64,000 nt of DNA. Origin: Thiocapsa rosea (GTDB lineage Bacteria > Pseudomonadota > Gammaproteobacteria > Chromatiales > Chromatiaceae). The notes below the pieces were generated by a model that did no database searches, had not been told where the DNA came from, and was given only the letters and a program-made list of their open reading frames with translations. The DNA is taken from assembly GCF_003634315.1 (NCBI RefSeq), contig NZ_RBXL01000001.1, positions 2,770,501-2,834,500 on the forward strand, read 5' to 3'. This document shows, piece after piece, positions 8,614 to 19,346 of the stretch. A program made the translations under genes and the position numbers. Within the stretch, counting starts at the first letter, position 1. Each line of letters starts with the position of its first letter.

Positions 8614-8698
8614 TAAACCGCGTCAGGTCCGAGGCATTTGGAGTCCGCGGGGACTCGCTTGCCTGCAACCCGGCGGGTTTCATTCTGGACGCGGTTTA
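8614..8698. repeat. Terminal-inverted-repeat element R1, 85 bp
   Basis: Ends TAAACCGCGTC and GACGCGGTTTA. Its right end stops 2 nt before the dnaQ ATG, leaving no room for a separate Shine-Dalgarno sequence. Confidence 0.9.
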
Positions 8699-8700
8699 TA

Positions 8701-9423
8701 ATGAGACAGATCGTGCTCGATACCGAGACCACGGGTCTCGATCCACAGGCTGGCCATCGCATCATCGAGATCGGCTGTGTCGAGCTGATCGACCGGCGCC
8801 TGACCGGAAACAACTTCCATCGCTATCTTCAGCCGGATCGGCAGATCGATGCGGGCGCTTCCGACGTGCACGGGATCACCAACGCCTTTCTCGCCGATAA
8901 GCCGCGCTTCGCCGAGATTGCCGAGGGCTTTCTGGACTACGTGGAAGGGGCCGAGCTGATCATCCACAACGCGGCCTTCGATCTCGGGTTTCTCGATCGC
9001 GAGATTGCCGGCTGGAACGCCGAAGCACCGCGGATCCCGGACCTGTGCGAGGTGACGGACACGCTGCTCATGGCTCGGCGCATCCATCCGGGGCAGCGCA
9101 ACAGCCTCGATGCCTTGTGCAAGCGCTACGGCGTGGATCATCGCCATCGCGACCTGCACGGCGCTCTGCTCGATGCCGAGATCCTGGCGGATGTCTATCT
9201 CGCCATGACCGGCGGGCAGGTGGCCTTGAGTCTCGGGGAGGAGGTCGCGACGCCGTCTCATGCAGGGCCGGACGCTCGGCAGCGCGGCCGACTGGATCCG
9301 AGTCGGCCCAGACTTCGCGTGATTCGAGCCGACCAAGCAGCGCTCGACGCACACGCCGAGCGCCTCATGGCCATCCAGGCCGCGAGTGCCGAGGGTTGTC
9401 TTTGGCTTCGCGTGGAAGGATGA
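8701..9423 (+). CDS. dnaQ: DNA polymerase III epsilon subunit (3'-5' proofreading exonuclease)
   Basis: Proofreading subunit of the replicative polymerase core. The 240-residue protein has the DEDDh exonuclease motifs: ExoI VLDTETTGLD, ExoII HNAAFDLGFLD and ExoIII HRDLHGALLDAEILADVY, followed by a variable tail with the polymerase-binding C-terminus. The start at 8701 (MRQIVLDTE) matches the family's N-terminus; an ATG at 8638 would read through repeat R1. The start codon abuts that repeat and no Shine-Dalgarno is visible, so translation may rely on leaderless or unstructured entry, or on the repeat hairpin. Confidence 0.96.
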   Translation: MRQIVLDTETTGLDPQAGHRIIEIGCVELIDRRLTGNNFHRYLQPDRQIDAGASDVHGITNAFLADKPRFAEIAEGFLDYVEGAELIIHNAAFDLGFLDREIAGWNAEAPRIPDLCEVTDTLLMARRIHPGQRNSLDALCKRYGVDHRHRDLHGALLDAEILADVYLAMTGGQVALSLGEEVATPSHAGPDARQRGRLDPSRPRLRVIRADQAALDAHAERLMAIQAASAEGCLWLRVEG

Positions 9424-9427
9424 CGCC

Positions 9428-9512
9428 TAAACTGCGCCGACTCCGGGGTGCTTGGTCGCTCCGGGGCCGATCCAATACGACCGATATCTCACATCTCACC
9501 GGGCGCAGTTTA
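9428..9512. repeat. Terminal-inverted-repeat element R2 (type A, reverse), 85 bp
   Basis: Ends TAAACTGCGCC and GGCGCAGTTTA; the same base change appears at both ends. It lies between convergent dnaQ and fnr. Its right-end TTA is the TAA stop codon of fnr. Read in reverse, the core matches R3 and R8 (ATCGGCCCCGG). Confidence 0.9.
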
Positions 9513-10268
9513 GCTCTGCTGCTGTTGGCGCCGATTCTGCCCGGCGCCGCCCACCAGCGACTCCAGCATGCCCACGTCGAGCAATTGGATGTGCTTGCGG
9601 TCGACATTCATCAGGCCGTCGTCTTGGAAGCGCGTGAAGAGTCGGCTGACGGTCTCGACGGCGAGCCCCAGATAATTGCCGATCTCATGCCGGGACATGC
9701 TCAGATAGAAGTCCGTCGCGGACAGCCCGCGTTTGTGCAGACGCTTCGACAAGCTGAGCAGGAAGGCGGCGAGCCGCTCTTCGGCATTCTTCTTGCCGAG
9801 CAGCAAGAGCATATCCGTGTCGTGTCCGATCTCTTTGCTGAGCAGTCGGAACATCTGATGCTGCAGGCTGGGGATGGTTGCGGTCAGCTCTTCGAGCCGC
9901 GTAAACGGGAGCTCGCAGATGGCGGATGTCTCAAGCACCTTTGCCGAGCAGGCGTGGATGTCCTTGTCGATGGCATCCAGTCCGATGACCTCGCCGGGGA
10001 GATGAAAGCCCAGCACCTGCTCGCCGCCCTCGGGGCTGGGTGCGAAGGTCTTCACCGAGCCGGTCTTCACGACGTAGAGCGAGCGAAATCGGTCTCCGTC
10101 GCGAAACAGGAAATCACCCCGGTGGAGCGGACGCGTGCGTTTGACGATCTCGTCGAGTCGCTCGACATCATCCGGTGCAAGGCCCATGGGCAAGCAAAGC
10201 GACGACAGGGAACAGTTCCTGCAGGCGATGCGAATAGTCTCCAGCGAGATGACTTTATGGTGGCTCAC
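9510..10268 (-). CDS. fnr: FNR/ANR-type oxygen-sensing transcriptional regulator
   Basis: CRP/FNR-family regulator of anaerobic gene expression, 252 residues. The N-terminal Cys16, Cys19 and Cys25 plus Cys107 (in DIHACSAK) fit the four ligands of an oxygen-labile [4Fe-4S] cluster. A cNMP-binding-like beta-roll follows, then a dimerisation helix and a C-terminal HTH with the FNR recognition signature ExxSR (VETVSRLF, about 204-211). Translation starts at a GTG at 10268 with GAGGGGC upstream. The TAA stop is provided by repeat R2. An FNR box overlaps its promoter, so autoregulation is likely. In a purple sulfur bacterium it probably controls anaerobic or phototrophic functions; that is inference. 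Confidence 0.93.
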   Translation of the reverse strand: MSHHKVISLETIRIACRNCSLSSLCLPMGLAPDDVERLDEIVKRTRPLHRGDFLFRDGDRFRSLYVVKTGSVKTFAPSPEGGEQVLGFHLPGEVIGLDAIDKDIHACSAKVLETSAICELPFTRLEELTATIPSLQHQMFRLLSKEIGHDTDMLLLLGKKNAEERLAAFLLSLSKRLHKRGLSATDFYLSMSRHEIGNYLGLAVETVSRLFTRFQDDGLMNVDRKHIQLLDVGMLESLVGGAGQNRRQQQQS

Positions 10269-10297
10269 GGCATCGCCCCTCGATCTTCGGTCGACAG

Positions 10298-10326
10298 ATT
10301 TTGAACCGTCGCTTGATCTGGATCAA
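10298..10326 (-). promoter_or_regulatory. Candidate fnr promoter with FNR box
   Basis: The palindrome TTGATCTGGATCAA (10313-10326) is a perfect FNR/ANR site (TTGAT-N4-ATCAA). On the minus strand, TTGATC inside it can serve as a -35, with CAAAAT (10298-10303) as -10 after 17 nt. The box then overlaps the -35 and spacer, a position typical of repression, suggesting negative autoregulation. The site is seen; the regulatory sign is inferred. Confidence 0.7.
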
Positions 10327-10367
10327 GCGAAGATTATCTTCTTGTCATCCGGTCGACCTCGACGCGT

Positions 10368-10399
10368 AAAAAAGGCCGCGCCCTCGCGGGCGCGGCCTT
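10368..10399 (-). terminator. Rho-independent terminator of the sulfur globule gene
   Basis: Perfect 12-bp stem AAGGCCGCGCCC/GGGCGCGGCCTT with a 4-nt loop; on the minus strand it is followed by a run of T. It separates sgp from fnr. Confidence 0.92.
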
Positions 10400-10428
10400 G
10401 ACGCGAGCCTACCGAATCTGCGTATGGC

Positions 10429-10830
10429 TTACTTCGCTTCGCCGGTCGCGGGGGCAGCGGGCGCGGCGTATGGAGCGGCATAAGGCACGCCGTAGAAGGG
10501 TGCGCCGTAACCGGGATAGCCATAACCGTACCCGGGGTAACCGTAGCCGTACCCCGGATAGCCGTAACCGCGTCCGTAACCGCTTCCGTAGCCACGACCG
10601 CGGCCGTAACCGCGGCCGCCGCCGCTCATGTTCATGTTGAAGTCACCCCATCCGTCGCCGAGCATATCGCCGAACATGTCGCCGAGGCCGGAGCCGTAGC
10701 CGGGTCCGTAACCACCGTAGCCAGGGCCACCCCAACCCGGTCCACCCCACCAGGCTTGCGCCGGGCTCACGGCGAAGGCGGCGGCCGCTGCGATGGCGGC
10801 TGCACTCATCAATTTTGCTGACTGACGCAT
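10429..10830 (-). CDS. Sulfur globule protein, SgpB/SgpC type
   Basis: Structural protein of the envelope around periplasmic sulfur globules, deposited when sulfide or thiosulfate is oxidised. The 133-residue precursor has a cleavable signal peptide ending SPAQA before WWGGPG. The mature part is built almost wholly from Gly, Tyr, Pro, Trp and Asn with [16 protein letters not shown]-like order, an Asn/Met segment (NMNMSGGG) and three YGYPGYG repeats encoded by three 21-nt units at 10505-10567. This matches the Allochromatium CV2/CV3 proteins in composition and size; I cannot choose between SgpB and SgpC. Start at 10830 has AGGAG 8 nt upstream; an ATG at 10857 lacks this. A strong terminator follows. 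Confidence 0.88.
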   Translation of the reverse strand: MRQSAKLMSAAAIAAAAAFAVSPAQAWWGGPGWGGPGYGGYGPGYGSGLGDMFGDMLGDGWGDFNMNMSGGGRGYGRGRGYGSGYGRGYGYPGYGYGYPGYGYGYPGYGAPFYGVPYAAPYAAPAAPATGEAK

Positions 10831-10961
10831 TGTTGACGCTCCTGTGTTTCTGCTCATCTTCTTAGGTCAAACATCGATCAAGGCCGCTGCGTCGGCGCCC
10901 GATCTTATCGAGCGCCTGCAAAGCCGAGAAGGTGTGTTTCGTCCTTTGCGAAACCAACCCG

Positions 10962-10991
10962 ACTATAAAACACCTCCTCGGGTTTTGTGAA
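10962..10991 (-). promoter_or_regulatory. Candidate promoter for the 10.4-kb sulfur globule gene
   Basis: On the minus strand TTCACA (10986-10991), 18 nt, TATAGT (10962-10967), giving a leader of roughly 125 nt before the start at 10830. Pattern match only. Confidence 0.35.
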
Positions 10992-11107
10992 GGTCGCGCG
11001 CGTACACGGAGTCGGCCTCCGCGGAACCGCCGGACCTGGTCGCGTCGAGCCCTTCCGAGTGGCCGATCGGCGGCATTCGCATTGAGCAGTTGCGGGGTTT
11101 TTGGTAG

Positions 11108-13632
<2,525 letters not shown>

Positions 13633-13723
13633 ATCGAACAACGCGATCGGACACGCGTCGGCGTCGGACCGATCGTCGCGAGACTCCCCGTTGAGGCCCT
13701 ATACACTCCTGCGATTCTTCTGA

Positions 13724-15043
<1,320 letters not shown>

Positions 15044-15104
15044 TGTTTGGCGGGCGGAGGTCGGGCGTCTCCGTCCGCTGCTTCCGACACTGAAGGCACC
15101 CGCG

Positions 15105-15413
15105 ATGCGCCTCTTGATCCTCGTGCTGATCCTCTTGCTCGCCGGCTTGCAATTTCGGCTGTGGGTCGGCGAGGGGAGCTTGGCCGAGGTCCACGGGCTC
15201 AAGAACGAGATCGCGGCCCAGGAGGAGGAGCTGGTCCGTCTACGCGCGCGCAATCAGGAGCTTCAGGCCGAGGTGATGGACCTGCGCGAAGGGGTCGAGG
15301 CACTGGAGGAGCGTGCGCGCCGCGATCTGGGGATGATCAAACCGGGGGAGATCTTCATTCAGGTGATCGAGCGCAAACGCCCGGAGAGCACACCGGCGGA
15401 GACCAAGCGATGA
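15105..15413 (+). CDS. ftsB: Cell division protein FtsB
   Basis: Small bitopic division protein that forms the FtsQLB complex and helps activate septal wall synthesis. The 102-residue product has one transmembrane helix at the N-terminus (MRLLILVLILLLAGLQF), then a coiled coil (LKNEIAAQEEELVRLRARN) and the FtsB-like ERARRDLGMIKPGEIFI end. The start at 15105 gives the standard topology; the ATG at 15012 lies within eno. The stop overlaps the ispD start (ATGA), the conserved ftsB-ispD pairing. Confidence 0.95.
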   Translation: MRLLILVLILLLAGLQFRLWVGEGSLAEVHGLKNEIAAQEEELVRLRARNQELQAEVMDLREGVEALEERARRDLGMIKPGEIFIQVIERKRPESTPAETKR

Positions 15414-16120
15414 GCCTCACCCCCGCCTTGTGGGCCGTGCTTCCGGCAGCCGGGGTCGGGCGCCGCATGGGCAGTGCAACGCCGAAGCAATATCTGGATC
15501 TCGCCGGTCGAGCGGTGATCGATCATGCGTTGGATCTCTTCGTGGCGGATGTCAGGATCGAAGGCGTTGTCGTGGCACTGGATCCGACCGACCGTTACTG
15601 GGAGGCGACCGTCTATGCCGGCCACCCGAAGGTGACCCGCGCCCACGGCGGGGCCGAGCGCTGTCATTCGGTCCTGAATGCGCTCGATGCACTCGATGCT
15701 CGGGCCCATGCCGAGGATTGGGTGTTGGTGCATGATGCCGCGCGTCCCTGTCTGCGCCCGGCCGATCTCGATCGACTGATCGAGGCCCTGATCGAGGACG
15801 AGGTCGGCGGCCTGCTCGGCATCCCGGTGCGCGACACCATGAAACGGGCCGAGACGGACGATCGCATCGGCGCCACGGTGGATCGCGCCTCGCTCTGGCA
15901 CGCCTTTACACCCCAGATGTTTCGTCTCGGCCGGTTGCGGGCCGCACTGACCGACGCGCTGGCCGCCAACGATCTGGTGACCGACGACGCCTCGGCCATG
16001 GAGCGTATCGGTCAAGCCCCGCGCCTGATCGAAGGACATGCCGACAACATCAAGATCACGCGCGCCGAGGATCTCCCGCTCGCCCGCTTCTACCTGCAAC
16101 AGCAGGGGCGGCTGGGCTAA
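15410..16120 (+). CDS. ispD: 2-C-methyl-D-erythritol 4-phosphate cytidylyltransferase
   Basis: Third step of the MEP isoprenoid pathway: CTP plus methylerythritol phosphate to CDP-ME. The 236-residue protein has the CTP-binding opening VLPAAGVGRRMGSATPKQYL, GGAERCHSVLNAL, VHDAARPCL and VRDTMKRA. In a photosynthetic bacterium the pathway supplies carotenoid, phytyl and quinone side chains. It is coupled to ftsB by a 4-nt overlap and is followed by ispF 101 nt later. Confidence 0.97.
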   Translation: MSLTPALWAVLPAAGVGRRMGSATPKQYLDLAGRAVIDHALDLFVADVRIEGVVVALDPTDRYWEATVYAGHPKVTRAHGGAERCHSVLNALDALDARAHAEDWVLVHDAARPCLRPADLDRLIEALIEDEVGGLLGIPVRDTMKRAETDDRIGATVDRASLWHAFTPQMFRLGRLRAALTDALAANDLVTDDASAMERIGQAPRLIEGHADNIKITRAEDLPLARFYLQQQGRLG

Positions 16121-16221
16121 CTCCAAACTCTTAGGAGCCTCCTGCCTCCTGCCTCCTTCCCCCTGTATGCTCGCGCGATGGTGGCTGGAGGCCGGGGGCT
16201 GAAGGCTGGAGGCTTTCCAAC
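16121..16221. repeat. Imperfect purine/pyrimidine inverted repeat between ispD and ispF
   Basis: A pyrimidine-rich stretch (CCTCCTGCCTCCTGCCTCC, from 16138) is partly complementary to the purine-rich GGCTGGAGGCCGGGGGCTG and AAGGCTGGAGGC stretch ending near 16215. It could fold as a long imperfect hairpin in the operon. The copy sits only between these two genes in the window. Confidence 0.4.
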
Positions 16222-16695
16222 ATGCTCATCGGTCAGGGCTTCGACGCCCATCGTTTCGGCCCCGGACGCCCGCTGGTGATCGGCGGTCTGGAGATCCCGC
16301 ACGATCAGGGCCTGCTCGCGCATTCCGACGGCGACGTGGCCATCCACGCACTCTGCGACGCCTTGCTCGGCGCGGCCGGACTCGGTGACATCGGCCGGCA
16401 CTTTCCCGACACGGACGCCGCCTTCGCCGGCATCGACAGCCGCATCCTGCTGCGGCGCGTGATCGAGAGCCTCGCCGAGCGCGGGCTGCGCGTGCACAAC
16501 GCCGATCTCACCATCATCGCCCAGCGCCCCAAGTTGGCGGCCCATATCCCGGAGATGTGCGCCCGTCTTGCCGCCGACATGGGCTGCGACCCCGCGCGCG
16601 TGAACGTGAAGGCGACCACGACCGAGCAGATGGGATTCACGGGCCGAGGCGAGGGCATCGCGGCGAGCGCCGTGGTGCTGTTGGCGGACGCCTAA
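16222..16695 (+). CDS. ispF: 2-C-methyl-D-erythritol 2,4-cyclodiphosphate synthase
   Basis: Fifth MEP-pathway step, cyclising CDP-ME 2-phosphate with release of CMP. The 157-residue protein has the zinc ligands in GFDAHRF and [30 protein letters not shown], and the C-terminal [16 protein letters not shown]. Length is standard for the homotrimeric enzyme. It precedes truD by one base. Confidence 0.97.
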   Translation: MLIGQGFDAHRFGPGRPLVIGGLEIPHDQGLLAHSDGDVAIHALCDALLGAAGLGDIGRHFPDTDAAFAGIDSRILLRRVIESLAERGLRVHNADLTIIAQRPKLAAHIPEMCARLAADMGCDPARVNVKATTTEQMGFTGRGEGIAASAVVLLADA

Positions 16696-16696
16696 G

Positions 16697-17746
16697 GTGT
16701 CGCTGCCGAGCTGGATCCCGGTTGACTCGCTACCCCGAGCGCACGGCGCTCCACTTGCCATCGGGCGGTTGCGTGCTCGACCCGAGGACTTCCGGGTCGA
16801 GGAACAGCTCGGGTTCGCCCCGGACGGCGAGGGCGACCATCTCCTGCTGCGGGTCCGCAAAACCGGCGCCAATACCGAGTGGGCGGCACGTCGTCTGGCG
16901 CGCATCGGCGGTGTGTCGGTCTCCACGGTGGGCTATGCCGGCCTGAAGGACCGGCACGCCGTAACGCTCCAGTGGTTCTCGATCCCGCGTCCGCGTGAGG
17001 GCATACCGGATTGGTCGGACCTCGCCGAGGAGGGCATCGAGGTCCTGGAAGCGCATCCGCATCGACGCAAGCTCAAGCGGGGCGCCCTGGCCGGAAACCG
17101 CTTTGAGATCCTGGTGCGCGAGCTCAACCGCGAGACCGTGCCCGGGCTCGACGAACGGCTTGCGACGATCCGCGCGCGCGGGATCCCGAACTACTTCGGC
17201 GAGCAGCGCTTCGGGCATGACCACTCCAATCTGGTGCGTGCCCATGCCCTCTTCGCCGGGACGGCCGGCCGAGTCCCGCGCCATCAGTCCGGCCTCTGGC
17301 TCTCCGCCGCACGCTCGCAGATCTTCAACGAGGTCTTGGCCGAACGGGTCGGGCGCGGCGACTGGGACAGTCCGCTCGACGGGGACTGTCTCCAGCTCGC
17401 CGGATCCCACTCCTATTTTCTCGCCGAGACGCTCGATGCCCAGACGCGTGCGCGCTGCGACGAGATGGACCTACACCCGACGGGTCCCCTGTGGGGCAAG
17501 GGCGAGCTGCCTTCGCGTGGATCGGTCCGACAGCTCGAAGATGCAACCGGCATGCGCTTCCCGACCTGGTGCGACGGGCTTGCCGCCTTCGGTCTGGCGC
17601 AGGAGCGCCGCTCTCTCCGTCTGCCGGTGGCCGATTTGAGCGCGCAACGGGTCGAGGACGGACTGCGGCTGGCCTTCTCCCTGCCTGCCGGCGCCTATGC
17701 GACGACGGTTCTGCGCGAGCTCGTCGAGATCGGAGGCTCGGTATGA
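16697..17746 (+). CDS. truD: tRNA pseudouridine(13) synthase TruD
   Basis: Isomerises U13 of tRNA-Glu to pseudouridine. The 349-residue protein has the TruD active-site segment GYAGLKDRHAVTLQW, with the catalytic Asp in KDR, plus the PNYFGEQRFG motif and the inserted TRUD domain. Translation begins with GTG at 16697, one base after the ispF stop. The ispF-truD pairing is common in gammaproteobacteria (often followed by surE, absent here). Confidence 0.96.
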   Translation: MSLPSWIPVDSLPRAHGAPLAIGRLRARPEDFRVEEQLGFAPDGEGDHLLLRVRKTGANTEWAARRLARIGGVSVSTVGYAGLKDRHAVTLQWFSIPRPREGIPDWSDLAEEGIEVLEAHPHRRKLKRGALAGNRFEILVRELNRETVPGLDERLATIRARGIPNYFGEQRFGHDHSNLVRAHALFAGTAGRVPRHQSGLWLSAARSQIFNEVLAERVGRGDWDSPLDGDCLQLAGSHSYFLAETLDAQTRARCDEMDLHPTGPLWGKGELPSRGSVRQLEDATGMRFPTWCDGLAAFGLAQERRSLRLPVADLSAQRVEDGLRLAFSLPAGAYATTVLRELVEIGGSV

Positions 17747-17870
17747 TCGTGATCCGGGCGTCCCGGCGCCGATGGGGGCGGGATTTCGGGTGCATCCGCG
17801 GGATCTCTTGCGGCTCGGGGCCGACAGCCGCCCTGAAGAGCAAACCGAGCCGCGCCGACGCGCTCGCGTG

Positions 17871-19133
17871 ATGCTCGAGGACACCGGAGTCTTCGTCGGG
17901 CTGGCTGTCGCTTTGGCCATCGGTCTGCTGATCGGTGTGGAGCGCGGTTGGAAGGAACGCAGCGCCGAGGAAGGGCGACGCGTCGCGGGTGTTCGCACCT
18001 ACACCTTGCTCGGGTTTCTCGGCGGGATTTCCGGCCTCGTGGCCGGACCCTCGGGCGGATTGACGCTGGGACTCATCTTCCTGGGGCTTGCCGGCACCCT
18101 GACGGTTGCGCACGTCCTGGACTACAGGCACGACGAGGATATCGGCATTACCAGCCTCGTCGCCGGCCTGATGACCTTCTTGCTCGGGGCGCTTGCGGTG
18201 CTCGGCGATCCGGCCGCCGCCGCAGCGGCGGCCGTGGTCACGGCCCTGCTGCTCGGGTCAAAGCCGCTGATCCATCGCTGGATCCACGCCATCGAGCAGA
18301 AGGATCTCAAGGCCGGTCTTACCCTGCTGCTCATCTCGGTGGTGGCGTTGCCGCTGTTGCCGGATCAGGGGTACGGCCCCTGGAATGCCGTCAACCCACG
18401 TGAAACCTGGTGGATGGTGGTGCTGATCGCAAGCATCTCCTTCGTCGGTTATTACGCGATGAAGCTGGTGGGGACTCGGCGCGGGATCCTGTTCACCGGG
18501 CTCTTCGGCGGGCTTGCGTCGTCGACCGCGCTGACTCTGCATTTCTCGCGCCTGGCGCGCGCCCGTGTGGAGATGGCCCCCGTTCTGGCCACCGCCATCC
18601 TGGTGGCCTGCGCGACCATGTTCCCCCGGATGCTTTTGGTGTCGACGCTGATTCATCCGCCATTGCTGCCGTTCTTGCTCTGGCCTGCCGCGACGATGGC
18701 CCTGATCGCCTACGGATTCGCGGCCTTCTACTGGATCACCCAGTCGCACGACGGCGGGGACGCGGACGCGCTTCTCGACAACCCGCTGGAGCTGAAATCC
18801 GCGGTCGGCTTCGGGCTTCTGCTGGCGTTGGTCATGGTGTCGGCGAAAGGGATCGAGAGCTGGGTCGGTGCGAGCGGCATCATGATGCTGGCCGCCGCCT
18901 CGGGTATCGCGGATGTGGATGCCATTACGCTCGCGATCGCGCGCATGAGCCGGGATGAACTCCCCACGGGCATTGCGGTCTCCAGCATCGTCATCGCTGC
19001 GGCGGTCAACAGCCTGGTCAAAGGTATCATCGCGGCTTCGGTCGGTGGCCGTGCGCTGGGTCTGCGCGTCACCCTACCCTTGGTCTCTGCGGGCCTGGCC
19101 GGCCTTGCCGTCGCCTGGTGGACGCTTTTTTGA
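17871..19133 (+). CDS. MgtC/SapB and DUF4010 domain membrane protein
   Basis: A 420-residue polytopic inner-membrane protein. The N-terminal part resembles MgtC/SapB (VGLAVALAIGLLIGVERGWKER, GVRTYTLLGFLGGISGL); the remainder is DUF4010-like with many hydrophobic helices (FVGYYAMKLVGTRRGILFTG, GGLASSTALTLHFSR, ITLAIARMS). About 12 helices are expected. Function is unknown; the MgtC half suggests a magnesium- or envelope-stress-related role only by family analogy. The start at 17871 (MLEDTGVF) avoids an arginine-rich, non-membrane extension from 17697 that overlaps truD. Confidence 0.85.
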   Translation: MLEDTGVFVGLAVALAIGLLIGVERGWKERSAEEGRRVAGVRTYTLLGFLGGISGLVAGPSGGLTLGLIFLGLAGTLTVAHVLDYRHDEDIGITSLVAGLMTFLLGALAVLGDPAAAAAAAVVTALLLGSKPLIHRWIHAIEQKDLKAGLTLLLISVVALPLLPDQGYGPWNAVNPRETWWMVVLIASISFVGYYAMKLVGTRRGILFTGLFGGLASSTALTLHFSRLARARVEMAPVLATAILVACATMFPRMLLVSTLIHPPLLPFLLWPAATMALIAYGFAAFYWITQSHDGGDADALLDNPLELKSAVGFGLLLALVMVSAKGIESWVGASGIMMLAAASGIADVDAITLAIARMSRDELPTGIAVSSIVIAAAVNSLVKGIIAASVGGRALGLRVTLPLVSAGLAGLAVAWWTLF

Positions 19134-19136
19134 ACC

Positions 19137-19221
19137 TAAACCGCGCCCGGCGGGGTATGCGATGTTCTTGGATGGGATCGGCCCCGGCAGGCTTGACGAG
19201 CGCTGGAGTTGGCGTGGTTTA
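19137..19221. repeat. Terminal-inverted-repeat element R3 (type A, forward), 85 bp
   Basis: Starts TAAACCGCGCC and ends GGCGTGGTTTA (one mismatch). Its core TTGGATGGGATCGGCCCCGG is shared with R8, R11 (reverse) and R17. A 25-nt AT-rich linker (19222-19246) joins it to R4. Confidence 0.92.
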
Positions 19222-19246
19222 AGTGATTGAAAAAAATTTTAAATTT

Positions 19247-19330
19247 TAAACCGCGTCTCACCGAGATCGAGGACATCTCCGAAGCCAAACGCAACAGGAA
19301 AATGACGCATGTTGCTCTAGACGCGGTTTA
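19247..19330. repeat. Terminal-inverted-repeat element R4 (type B, forward), 84 bp
   Basis: Ends TAAACCGCGTC/GACGCGGTTTA. Type B core GAGATCGAGGAC...CTCCGAAGCC is shared with R6 and, reversed, R9. Ends 16 nt before the next start codon. Confidence 0.92.
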
Positions 19331-19346
19331 AAGGAGGCGAGCGTAA

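Noticed and set aside
9045-10304. 419-residue plus-strand open frame
   Set aside because: Crosses dnaQ and lies antisense to fnr; reads through repeat R2.
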